In this document: in pieces, positions 8,544-17,234 of the stretch | Layout of the letters: every line of letters starts with the position of its first letter | Numbering within the stretch: position 1 is the stretch's first letter | Source of the DNA: JAGOEX01 sp964630905 | Lineage (GTDB): Bacteria; UBP6; UBA1177 | Length of the DNA stretch: 64,000 nucleotides | Direction: 5' to 3' | Assembly (NCBI GenBank): GCA_964630905.1 | Contig: CAZVWR010000013.1 | Coordinates: 13,220 to 77,219 of the forward strand | The notes under the pieces: model-generated | The model's database searches: none | Told to the model about the DNA's origin: nothing | The model's input: only the letters and a program-made list of their open reading frames with translations | Translations under genes and position numbers: made by a program

Positions 8544-10106
8544 ATGAACAGGATTTCCAATGCCATCATCAGTGTTTTTGACAAAAGGGGTCTTACCGCT
8601 TTCGTTTCAGAGCTTGACAAAATGGGCGTCAGGATCTATTCGACCGGCGGAACTCATAAAATGATCTGTTCGGAAGGGATTAACGCAATAAAAATAGAGG
8701 ATTATACCGGTTTTCCCGAAATGATGGACGGCCGTGTTAAAACAATGCATCCCAAGATCGCAGGGGGGATCCTTGCCTGCCGGGATGATGAAAAACACAT
8801 GAAATCAGCTACTGACCACGGAATAAAAATGTTCGATATGGTCGTAGTAAATCTCTATCCTTTTAAAAACACCGTTGAAAAGGGCGGAGAAATGGCTGAT
8901 ATTATTGAGAATATCGACATAGGTGGCCCAACTTTGATAAGAAGTGCCGCAAAAAATTTTAAAGATGTTGTTGTGATAACTTCGCACGAAGATTATGCAG
9001 AAGTGATTGAAGAAATGAAAAACAATGGCGGAACAGTTTCAATTGAGACAAAATTCCGCCTTGCCACGAAAGCATTTACACATACTGCACTTTATGACGG
9101 TTACATAAGTTCATATTTTTCAAAGATAGACCATAAAGGTGAGATACTCAATGAAGATCCGGGAATAATAACCCTTCAGTTTACGAAAAAAGAGACTCTG
9201 CGGTATGGTGAAAATCCCCATCAGAAAGCTTCTTTCTATGTTGACAATTCAGGTATCACGGGAACAGTAGCATCGGCAAGACAACTTCACGGGAAGCAAC
9301 TTTCGTTCAATAATTACATGGACTTGGAAAGTGCAAAAAACATCGTTTCAGATTTTGATGAACCGGCTGTCGCAATTGTAAAACATACAAATCCCTGTGG
9401 AGCCGCGATCGGAAAGACTTTAAAGGCGGCGTATGAATCTGCTTTTGCCTGTGACCCGGTCAGTGCTTTCGGTTCTATCATCGCTGTAAACAAGGAGCTC
9501 GACACTGAAACCGCAATGGTAATGAAGGAGCTTTTTGTCGAAGCGGTCATCGCACCGTCCTTTAATGAAGAAGCTCTTGAAATACTTAAGAAAAAGAAGA
9601 ACATACGACTCATAGAAACAGGTTCTTTTGCAAAAAAACCTGATATGGACTGGGAATTGAAAAAAGTGTCGGGAGGACTTCTTATCGAAGATGCCGACAG
9701 AAGGATAATAACTGAAAACGATCTTCAATTCGTTACAGAAAAAAAGCCATCTGCTGAAGAGATAAAAGAACTTCTTTTCGCACAGAATCTTGTCAGACAT
9801 GTTAAAAGCAATGCTATCCTGCTCTCAAAGAACGGAGCCACAGTAGGCATCGGGGCAGGTCAGATGTCACGGATAGACGCCCTTGAGATCGCTTTAAAAA
9901 AAGCTAATTCACCGGTGGAAGGATGCGTGCTTGCAAGCGATGCTTTCTTCCCGTTCAGAGACAGCGTTGATAAAGCGGCGGAGCACGGTATCAGGGCAAT
10001 TATCCAGCCGGGCGGATCCGTAAAAGATGAAGATTCGATAAAAGCATGCAATGAACACGGAATTGCGATGGTATTCACAGGCATCAGAAGTTTCAGACAC
10101 CTTTGA
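8544..10106 (+). CDS. purH: bifunctional AICAR transformylase / IMP cyclohydrolase
   Basis: PurH carries out the last two steps of purine synthesis. The 520-residue product has the MGS-like cyclohydrolase domain (about 1-190; YSTGGTH, MMDGRVKTMHPKIAGG, IDIGGPTLIRSAAKN) followed by the transformylase domain (LRYGENPHQKA, VKHTNPCGAA with the catalytic Lys-His, FFPFRDSVDKAAEHG, IIQPGGSVKDED). It ends in FTGIRSFRH as the family does. ATG 8544 is preceded by AAGGAGA; an upstream TTG at 8517 has no site. It is followed 21 bp later by the nucleoside kinase gene. Confidence 0.97.
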   Translation: MNRISNAIISVFDKRGLTAFVSELDKMGVRIYSTGGTHKMICSEGINAIKIEDYTGFPEMMDGRVKTMHPKIAGGILACRDDEKHMKSATDHGIKMFDMVVVNLYPFKNTVEKGGEMADIIENIDIGGPTLIRSAAKNFKDVVVITSHEDYAEVIEEMKNNGGTVSIETKFRLATKAFTHTALYDGYISSYFSKIDHKGEILNEDPGIITLQFTKKETLRYGENPHQKASFYVDNSGITGTVASARQLHGKQLSFNNYMDLESAKNIVSDFDEPAVAIVKHTNPCGAAIGKTLKAAYESAFACDPVSAFGSIIAVNKELDTETAMVMKELFVEAVIAPSFNEEALEILKKKKNIRLIETGSFAKKPDMDWELKKVSGGLLIEDADRRIITENDLQFVTEKKPSAEEIKELLFAQNLVRHVKSNAILLSKNGATVGIGAGQMSRIDALEIALKKANSPVEGCVLASDAFFPFRDSVDKAAEHGIRAIIQPGGSVKDEDSIKACNEHGIAMVFTGIRSFRHL

Positions 10107-10127
10107 TATTAACAAACAGGAGTTTCA

Positions 10128-11795
10128 ATGAAAACTTTTTCCATTAATGTGCATCTTGCTGAAAACATCATCGAATCTATTGAAATAAAGCAGAGGACCA
10201 CATTCCTTGATCTGGCAAATATGTATCAGAACAGATATGACTGCAGGATAGTCGGCGCAGTTTTTAACAACGAGCTTTGCGAACTTAAAAAAGAAGTTTC
10301 TGATAACGGGAATCTTGAACTGATAACGCTCAGGGACAAGGACGGTTATCTTTTTTATCTCAGAAGCCTGTTCTTCATTCTCATAAAAGCCGCGTCCGAG
10401 ATGTTCCCTCATGCGACACTGCACATTGAATACAGCATCGGCAACGGATACTACTGCTGGTTTGAAGGGCTCGAATGGATAGAGGCGGGTGAAATCGAAA
10501 AACTTGAAGCACGTATGAAAGAGATTGTAAAAGCGGACATCCAGTTCTCAAGAAGAAGAGTTCCTACATGGAATGCGATTGAAGAGTTCAGAAAGAGCGG
10601 GCTGATGGACAAAGTGAGTCTTTTTAAAATAAGGGAAGAAAAATGCACCAGTGTCTATATGCTTGAATCAACTGTCGGATATTTTTCAGGATATCTTGTT
10701 CCGTCAACATCATACTGCGATCGTTTTTCGATAAGTTTCTATAATAAGGGCATCGTCATTGTGGCTCCTGATCCTTCAAATCCCTCTGTTCTGCCTGCAT
10801 TCAAGGACAGTCCGAAATATTTTAACATAATTAAAGAGCATGCTGAATGGCTCGACATCCTAGAAATGGACAACTGTGCCAAGCTCAACGACCTGATAAG
10901 GGAAGGAAAAAGCCGTGAGCTGATACTCCTGAGCGAGGCTCTTCACGAAAAAAAACTTGCAAAGATAGCTGACGAAGTCTACCGCAGGAACAAAGTTATA
11001 AAGATCGTTTCGATCGCAGGACCAAGCAGCAGCGGGAAAACGACAACAGCGAACCGGCTTGCGGTTCAGCTTCGGGTCAACGGGCTCAAACCTTTTCTCA
11101 TTTCGCTTGACAACTATTTCATTGACAGGGAGAGAACGCCTGTTGACAAGAATGGAATGCACGATTTTGAGTCCATCTCGGCAATAAATGTTAAACTCTT
11201 CAATGAAAACCTTGACGATCTTTTAAAAGGGCATGAAGTTGAAATTCCGACATACGATTTTAAAACCGGGAAAAGCATAAAAAGCGGAGTGAAACTGACA
11301 CTTCCCGAAAACGGTGTAGTTGTCGTCGAAGGGATACACGGACTTAACCCTGACCTCTATTTCAATGTTCCGGACCAGAAAATATACAGGATTTATGTCA
11401 GTGCCCTGACAGCTTTAAATATAGATAACCACAACAGAATTTCGACAACTGACGAAAGACTTTTAAGAAGAATGGTTCGTGACAACAAATACCGTGGACA
11501 CACACCTGTCGAAACAATAAAACGGTGGCCGGCAGTGAGAAAAGGTGAAGAAAAGAATATCTTCCCGTATCAGGAAAATGCTGACATCATGTTCAATTCA
11601 AGTCTGGTCTATGAATTCAGTATCTTGAAAAAACATGTCCAGCCGCTGTTAGAAAACATCGAAAAAAGCACCCCTGAATACAGAGAAGTCAAACGGCTTT
11701 TGAAATTTCTCTCATTCTTTGAGGAAATGGATGATTCAATAATCCCACCCAATTCAATATTACGGGAATTTGTCGGCGGAAGCGTGTTCGTTTAG
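10128..11795 (+). CDS. uridine kinase-like nucleoside kinase with TGS/tRNA-synthetase-type N-terminus
   Basis: The 555-residue protein joins an N-terminal TGS-like/threonyl-tRNA-synthetase second-additional-domain region (about 1-250) to a PRK/uridine kinase domain. The kinase part has the P-loop IAGPSSSGKTTTANRL (about 296-311), LDNYFIDRERTP and VVVEGIHGLNP. This domain order is known from nucleoside kinases of Clostridia, Thermotoga, spirochaetes and others, which phosphorylate uridine or related nucleosides with ATP or GTP. The ATG has ACAGGAG 7 nt upstream. It follows purH at 21 bp and is probably in one nucleotide-metabolism transcript. The natural substrate cannot be read from the sequence. 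Confidence 0.85.
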   Translation: MKTFSINVHLAENIIESIEIKQRTTFLDLANMYQNRYDCRIVGAVFNNELCELKKEVSDNGNLELITLRDKDGYLFYLRSLFFILIKAASEMFPHATLHIEYSIGNGYYCWFEGLEWIEAGEIEKLEARMKEIVKADIQFSRRRVPTWNAIEEFRKSGLMDKVSLFKIREEKCTSVYMLESTVGYFSGYLVPSTSYCDRFSISFYNKGIVIVAPDPSNPSVLPAFKDSPKYFNIIKEHAEWLDILEMDNCAKLNDLIREGKSRELILLSEALHEKKLAKIADEVYRRNKVIKIVSIAGPSSSGKTTTANRLAVQLRVNGLKPFLISLDNYFIDRERTPVDKNGMHDFESISAINVKLFNENLDDLLKGHEVEIPTYDFKTGKSIKSGVKLTLPENGVVVVEGIHGLNPDLYFNVPDQKIYRIYVSALTALNIDNHNRISTTDERLLRRMVRDNKYRGHTPVETIKRWPAVRKGEEKNIFPYQENADIMFNSSLVYEFSILKKHVQPLLENIEKSTPEYREVKRLLKFLSFFEEMDDSIIPPNSILREFVGGSVFV

Positions 11796-11810
11796 AAAGT
11801 AAAAATCAGA

Positions 11811-12539
11811 TTATTTACATTCACCGTCGTGAAGTATCTCGACATTTAATTTGGATGCATGGCATTTATTAGGATATGTTTTTCCGTCTGCTCCGCAAAC
11901 AGGGGCATATTCTTCAGTGCAGGCAGGATCACCGTCATTCGGGTCTGCCGGATCATCAGGAGCAGTATCTCCGTAACATTCCCAGCCAATGATACATCCT
12001 CTTTCATCATATACCGGATTCATTTTTGATCCGTCTTCACAGACCGGATCTCCAGGATATTTGTTGTTACAGTCATCTTCATAATAACATTCGCCGAAAT
12101 ATGCGATCTCCATATTGTTGAGAGAGGCGAAACATTTGTTGTCATATGTCTTTCCGTCGACACCGCAGACAGGTTCCCAAACTTTCGGACAGTCGTTTTC
12201 CCCGCTGTAATCGTTGTAGTCACATTTCATTCCCAGAACACAGTTCCTGCCGAAATCAAGAATGAAAACAGGACGCCCCTTTTCAAACGGACATGTGGAA
12301 AAATCAAGACCCATTATCTCAGGACAGAGCGGAACTGCACCGTATCCCCCTTCAACAGGTTTTTCGCCAGTAGAAGGATCTATTCCGTTTTCATCTTTCT
12401 GACTGTCGTTTGTTAATACATCAAACAGTATTTCATCTTTTGATTTCAAATTATTTTCCGATCCGCTCTTTATCTCTTCCGGACATCCTGTGAGAACAAA
12501 AAGGACCAGAGAAACGATAACGATCATTGATCTTTTCAT
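11811..12539 (-). CDS. lipoprotein with two Kazal-type domains
   Basis: The 242-residue protein starts with a lipoprotein signal (lipobox LTGC, Cys19). Two Kazal-like modules occur at about 117-151 and 207-241, each with PVCGxDGKTYxNKCxASxxNxEI and a final GEC; a third cysteine-rich segment lies between. Kazal domains are serine-protease inhibitors, so the lipoprotein may protect the cell surface from proteases; whether it is active is unknown. ATG start with GGAG 7 nt upstream and a candidate promoter at 12574-12601. It is convergent with the kinase gene. Confidence 0.85.
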   Translation of the reverse strand: MKRSMIVIVSLVLFVLTGCPEEIKSGSENNLKSKDEILFDVLTNDSQKDENGIDPSTGEKPVEGGYGAVPLCPEIMGLDFSTCPFEKGRPVFILDFGRNCVLGMKCDYNDYSGENDCPKVWEPVCGVDGKTYDNKCFASLNNMEIAYFGECYYEDDCNNKYPGDPVCEDGSKMNPVYDERGCIIGWECYGDTAPDDPADPNDGDPACTEEYAPVCGADGKTYPNKCHASKLNVEILHDGECK

Positions 12540-12573
12540 TTTTATCTCCGCAAACTGTTAATAAGCTTGAGGT

Positions 12574-12601
12574 ATTGTAATCACTTAATTTTTTTAGTAA
12601 A
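12574..12601 (-). promoter_or_regulatory. candidate promoter of the Kazal lipoprotein gene
   Basis: On the minus strand TTTACT (12601-12596) and TACAAT (12579-12574) are 16 bp apart, 35 bp before the start codon. Confidence 0.45.
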
Positions 12602-12694
12602 GAAAACAATCATTTGAATTTAGTTGTGGACAAAAATCGCGTATCTGATATATTTCACTGTTTTTGTTTTCATGGGTTTGAAAAAGGAGTCTGC

Positions 12695-15004
12695 ATGACA
12701 TTTTTACGGACCATAATATTTTCAGCACTTTTTTTTGTACCTTGGATAATGTTTTCACAGGAAACGACAGCAGACATACCGACTCAGGAAGAAACACCTG
12801 TTGAATCTGTCCGGAAAGCAGAAGAGATCGAAGTAAAAGGAACTCTCCTTGAACGGGGAACGCGCGCACCTGTTTCCAGAAAAGTATTCTATATTATTGA
12901 GAAAAACAACAGAAAAATAAGGACTGACAAAGAAGGAAATTTCAATTTTTCACTTATTGAAGGAACATACACTCTCTCTTTTCCGATCGTCGGCTATGAA
13001 AAATTTGAAACGAAGATCGAGGTTAAAAAAGGGGAAAAACTGGAACTGGTCATACGGCTTGAGCCGCTTGTGATAAACCCTTACAAGATCGTTGTCACCG
13101 GTGAAAAAAACAAAGGGGAGGTCTCGGTTCAAAGGATCACGATCGAAGAGGCATCAAAAATTCCCGGCACGAACAGGGATGTTCTCAAAGCCGTCACAAG
13201 TCTGCCGGGAGTCACCAATATCTCAGTTTTCAACGGTTACGGAAGCGGTCTTGTAATAAGGGGAAGTTCGGCAGGTGATTCGAGCACGGTGGTAAACGAG
13301 CACGGTATTCCGCTGATGTACCATTTTGGCGGTCTTGACCCTGTGATCGAACCGGAACTTGTTGAATCTCTTGACTTTTTTGCTGGCGGATTTTCAAGCG
13401 AATACTTCAACACTATGGGCGGAGTGGTCCAGATAAATCTTCGCGATCCGAGAAAGGACAGGTGGGGCGGATATCTTAATCTGAGTCTTCTGAATGTCTC
13501 TTTCATGGTGGAAGGACCGATTTCCAAGAAGGATTATCTTGCCGTCGCCTTTAAAAGAGGGATGCTCGATGCATATGTGAAGATCGTGGAAGAGCTTGGA
13601 TTCTTTAATAATTCAGTTTCTTTTTCGACTTATCCCTTCTACTATGATGCAATGGTTCTCTATGTTCATGAATTCAATAAAAGGAACAGACTTAAGATGT
13701 ATACTGTCGGTTCATGGGATGAGGTGCGGCTCGGATTTGACAATCAGACCTCGATCCAGAAGATGAGCAATACCGCAAAGACCAAGACACAATTCGTCCA
13801 GCATACGACGGAATGGCATTTCCGCGAAAATGATTTCAAAAGTCTTTTTTCGCCAATGGCTGAGGTTGTCTGGGTAGATATAAATGCAGGTGATGCCGCA
13901 TATTTCAAGAACTTTTTCTTTCAGCTTGAACTGAGTGAGAAAATGGAAATAAAACTCAATGATATTCATAAGTTGAGATTCGGAGCCAAATTCTATTACG
14001 GTTTCTACACGATGGATGTCAACCTTTTTGCGATGCCCAAGGAAGGTGAAGTCGCATACAACCCGCTGAGCAACGAGATTGAGGATCATTCTGAAGGCCA
14101 CTACTGGTTCCCCGGATTTTATTTCATGGATGAGATAACTTATAATGGATTCACTGTCGTTCCGGGAATAAATTTTATCTATGATGAGCACAACACTCAG
14201 ATGATGTTCGACCCGAGACTTACGATCAAATATAAGATAAACGATCAGTGGCTTCTTAAAACTTCAGGCGGACTTTATTCGCAGATGCCCGCAAACGACG
14301 AATCATACGAGCCGTGGGGAACACCCGGACTGAGACCTGAAAAAGCTCTCCATGCAATAGCGGGAATCGAGTACAAACCGCTGGATTTCCTTGAATTTGA
14401 CCTTCAGGGATACTACAAACACTTTTTCGATCTTGTAAAAAGAGACGACTCTTTTGATCTTTCCTCTTTTTCAAACGGAGGGATCGGTTATGCATACGGT
14501 GTAGAATTTCTCATGAGACATAAAATGACAGAAAAATTTTTCGGTTGGATATCATACAGTTTCTGCATGTCGGAAAGGAAGGATTCACCGGACGGCGAAT
14601 GGAGACCTTTTGATGTCGATGTAAACCACAATCTTATCGCAGTTGCAAGCTATAAGCTCAATAAATACTGGCAGTTCGGTGCAAGATTCAAACTTGCAAG
14701 CGGAGCTCCGTATTCCAATCTCATGTTCACAGACTACTCTTTTGACGCCGATAATAATTTCAACATTCCTCAATACCGGGGAGATGTGAATGATTCAAGA
14801 CTGCCAATAACTCATCAACTTGATTTAAGAATTGATAAATACTGGCTTTTTGACAACTGGATATTCTCAACATACCTTGACATTCAGAATGTATATATGG
14901 CAAAGAATGTACTCGGAGTGAGCTACCGGAATGATTATACTGAAAAAGTTTATACATACGGTTTCCCGATCCTGGTCTTTCTTGGATTCAAGGGGGATTT
15001 CTGA
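12695..15004 (+). CDS. TonB-dependent outer-membrane receptor
   Basis: The 769-residue product has a signal peptide (1-21, cleavage near FSQ), a carboxypeptidase-regulatory-like beta domain (about 45-120), a plug domain (about 135-235; GSGLVIRGSSAGDSSTVV, GGFSSEYFNTMGG), and a C-terminal beta barrel rich in aromatic residues ending in GFKGDF. Such receptors import large or scarce nutrients with energy from TonB; the substrate is not evident. ATG 12695 has AAAGGAG 7 nt upstream. It heads a four-gene operon and its last base overlaps the start of the next gene, so its own TonB and ExbD are encoded with it. Confidence 0.93.
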   Translation: MTFLRTIIFSALFFVPWIMFSQETTADIPTQEETPVESVRKAEEIEVKGTLLERGTRAPVSRKVFYIIEKNNRKIRTDKEGNFNFSLIEGTYTLSFPIVGYEKFETKIEVKKGEKLELVIRLEPLVINPYKIVVTGEKNKGEVSVQRITIEEASKIPGTNRDVLKAVTSLPGVTNISVFNGYGSGLVIRGSSAGDSSTVVNEHGIPLMYHFGGLDPVIEPELVESLDFFAGGFSSEYFNTMGGVVQINLRDPRKDRWGGYLNLSLLNVSFMVEGPISKKDYLAVAFKRGMLDAYVKIVEELGFFNNSVSFSTYPFYYDAMVLYVHEFNKRNRLKMYTVGSWDEVRLGFDNQTSIQKMSNTAKTKTQFVQHTTEWHFRENDFKSLFSPMAEVVWVDINAGDAAYFKNFFFQLELSEKMEIKLNDIHKLRFGAKFYYGFYTMDVNLFAMPKEGEVAYNPLSNEIEDHSEGHYWFPGFYFMDEITYNGFTVVPGINFIYDEHNTQMMFDPRLTIKYKINDQWLLKTSGGLYSQMPANDESYEPWGTPGLRPEKALHAIAGIEYKPLDFLEFDLQGYYKHFFDLVKRDDSFDLSSFSNGGIGYAYGVEFLMRHKMTEKFFGWISYSFCMSERKDSPDGEWRPFDVDVNHNLIAVASYKLNKYWQFGARFKLASGAPYSNLMFTDYSFDADNNFNIPQYRGDVNDSRLPITHQLDLRIDKYWLFDNWIFSTYLDIQNVYMAKNVLGVSYRNDYTEKVYTYGFPILVFLGFKGDF

Positions 15005-15954
15005 TGAACAAATATCTTGTCTTAACTTTTCTTTTAATTTTCGCATCCTGCGAGCCGAACCCGACAGTAAAACCGAATTACATTGTCGGTGAGATCCGTC
15101 CTCTCGGGATGAAAGCCGAGCCGGTAGAAGCTGTTCCCGGTGACATGATAACTCTTTCCATGCTGATCGGCGGCAGGACATTTTCTCAGGAAAGCGACCT
15201 GAAAATTTCGTGGCTTGGGCTTGAAGAGCTGACGATACCTTATACAAAACCGTTAATATTTCCCGTTCCTGAAAATCTTGAAGAGCTGATACCTGCTGAT
15301 CAGGACAACCCTCAAGTGGCTTCATTCATTGATAATTTTAACAAAAACGGATTTGCGGACCTTCCCGTTACGGCATCTTTTGAAACCCCCGTTCCCGGCA
15401 GATCTGAAACAAGGACACTTACTGTCACAAAAACGGTCAGAATATACAAAGAATTGCCTGAAGACGGTGTAAGGAAAAATCCGGTCATTGACCATGTTCT
15501 TGCCTCTTATGAAATTTATGGGTCCGTAAAAAGCTTTGAGATTGAAGACGGTGGATTTATTTCCTTTTCGATATCTCAGGTTCCTGAAACGATTATTTTC
15601 AGATCTATCCCTCTTCCACAGGAGGAAACCGGCTGGGACCGGCTGAATTTTGCATGGTTCTTTACAAGTGATACCGGAGAGTTACTTGAAAACGACATGG
15701 AAGTAGAGCTTGATAGAAAAAAATATGGTGATGCGGTTCCTGAAGATCAGAAAGCTACTCAGAACAGGGAATATTTTGCATTAAGCTTCAGTCCTGTGAT
15801 AAAAGAAATAGAGGAAAACAAAATAAAACTGCCGGTAAAATTCAATTTTTATCACATTATCAGAGACAAAGCGATCGATGCACAAAGCATTGCCGATTAC
15901 AGATGGGGACAGGATTTTATGTGGTTTGAAATTGAGATCACGGAGGATGAATGA
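15004..15954 (+). CDS. lipoprotein of the TonB operon
   Basis: The 316-residue protein has a lipobox FASC (Cys16) after a short hydrophobic signal. The rest contains beta-rich segments and no motif I recognise. It overlaps the receptor gene (ATGA) and the exbD gene (ATGA), so the four proteins are made together. By position it could be a surface-exposed or periplasmic substrate-handling partner of the receptor, as lipoproteins next to TonB receptors often are; this is inference. Confidence 0.8.
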   Translation: MNKYLVLTFLLIFASCEPNPTVKPNYIVGEIRPLGMKAEPVEAVPGDMITLSMLIGGRTFSQESDLKISWLGLEELTIPYTKPLIFPVPENLEELIPADQDNPQVASFIDNFNKNGFADLPVTASFETPVPGRSETRTLTVTKTVRIYKELPEDGVRKNPVIDHVLASYEIYGSVKSFEIEDGGFISFSISQVPETIIFRSIPLPQEETGWDRLNFAWFFTSDTGELLENDMEVELDRKKYGDAVPEDQKATQNREYFALSFSPVIKEIEENKIKLPVKFNFYHIIRDKAIDAQSIADYRWGQDFMWFEIEITEDE

Positions 15955-16391
15955 GCAGTCACGATTTCAATGAACATGAAGACAACAAGGTAGTCTCAGA
16001 GATAAATGTAACTCCCCTTGTCGATATAATGCTCACTATTCTGATAATTTTCATGCTTGTAAGCTCCTTTGTCGCAAAGGAGGCGATCGAGGTTGATCTT
16101 CCACATGCCGCGACAGGAAAGGAAACTGAAAGAAAAACACTTTCGATCCTTGTGTCGAAGGAGGGAGAATATTATCTTTCAGGCAGAAAATATGAAACTG
16201 TTGCAGACATCGGAACTGAGCTCAAAAGAGAAAAAAGCGAAAACCCTCAGATACAGGTCGTGATAAGTGCAGACCGTCTTGTTTATCATGGAAAAGTTGT
16301 TGATATCATTGATCTTATTCGCCAACTCGAAATATACGATTTTGCCATCAATGTTGAATATGACGAGGAGGCTCTTAAGAATTCGCAATGA
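15951..16391 (+). CDS. exbD: ExbD/TolR-family proton channel subunit
   Basis: The 146-residue protein has one N-terminal membrane helix containing the family motif INVTPLVDIMLTILIIFMLV, with the essential Asp at about 25, and a periplasmic domain ending in a YDxAINVEY motif. ExbD works with ExbB to use the proton gradient to energise TonB. It has GGAGG before its ATG and overlaps both neighbours by 4 nt. No exbB is found in this window. Confidence 0.92.
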   Translation: MSSHDFNEHEDNKVVSEINVTPLVDIMLTILIIFMLVSSFVAKEAIEVDLPHAATGKETERKTLSILVSKEGEYYLSGRKYETVADIGTELKREKSENPQIQVVISADRLVYHGKVVDIIDLIRQLEIYDFAINVEYDEEALKNSQ

Positions 16392-17131
16392 AAAGGACCG
16401 GATTTCTTAGAATCGGGATAATTGTCTCTGCATTTATCCATATTTTCCTTGCCGCATCCATATTTGAAGTTTCGAGAATTGAAATAACTGATGATGAATA
16501 TCGCAAAAGCAGGTTCGTTATCGTGCAGATCGCTAAGCCTGAGACGCCTCCCCCGCCGCCGCCGCCGCCGCCACCTCAAAAAAAGATAGAAAAAAAACCT
16601 GTTCCTCCCGTAAGCCACATAAAAAAGGAGGCTGAACAGGTCGAAGAAGTGAAGCCGGTTTTCGGTGTTACAAAAAAAACTGTTGATGAAACACAGACAG
16701 AAGGAATAGGTGTGAGGGTCGGCAACACTCTGATGAAAGAAATGGAAGAAGAATATACACCCCCGGATCAAGTGAAGGATTATGCTTCAGGATCAAAGCT
16801 CGAAGAAAGAAAAAAGGATGAAGGACCAAAATTCACACCTGTGCCGAACACCGAACTTGCGATCATGCCGAAAGCTATAAATCCGGCAAAACCTAAGTAT
16901 CCGGAAAAACTTGAAGAAGAAGAGATAGAGGGAGAAGTTATTCTCGAGCTTTCAATTTCCAAGGAAGGGAAAGTGATAAATATTAAAGTGATAGATTCAG
17001 ATCACAAACTTTTCACCGAAGCGGCACTTGCTGCTGCAAAAAACTACCGTTTTACACCGGGAAAAACAAAGGACGGAACGCCCGTGGATGCCGTTATCGA
17101 GTTCACCATAACTTTTGAAATGCCTCTTTAA
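16388..17131 (+). CDS. tonB: TonB energy-transducing protein
   Basis: The 247-residue protein has one N-terminal membrane helix (about 8-26), a run of ten consecutive prolines (about residues 54-63) inside a Pro/Lys-rich linker, and a C-terminal TonB domain at about 160-247 (KYPEKLEEEEIEGEVILELS, then AALAAAKNYRFTPGKTKDG). TonB carries energy from ExbB/ExbD to outer-membrane receptors. The ten-proline run would be a strong EF-P-dependent stall site. It overlaps exbD by 4 nt and ends the operon. Confidence 0.92.
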   Translation: MKRTGFLRIGIIVSAFIHIFLAASIFEVSRIEITDDEYRKSRFVIVQIAKPETPPPPPPPPPPQKKIEKKPVPPVSHIKKEAEQVEEVKPVFGVTKKTVDETQTEGIGVRVGNTLMKEMEEEYTPPDQVKDYASGSKLEERKKDEGPKFTPVPNTELAIMPKAINPAKPKYPEKLEEEEIEGEVILELSISKEGKVINIKVIDSDHKLFTEAALAAAKNYRFTPGKTKDGTPVDAVIEFTITFEMPL

Positions 17132-17139
17132 ACTTTGTT

Positions 17140-17167
17140 TTGACATATATTTTTGTTTGAATATGAT
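17140..17167 (+). promoter_or_regulatory. sigma70-type promoter of the large surface protein gene
   Basis: TTGACA (17140-17145) and TATGAT (17162-17167) are 16 bp apart. The start codon is at 17235, giving a leader of about 60 nt. Confidence 0.7.
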
Positions 17168-17234
17168 AAATTTCCAGTGTTGCTGTTACTTAAATATTGT
17201 TGTTTTTTGATACCATAAATTTTGGAGAGTAATC

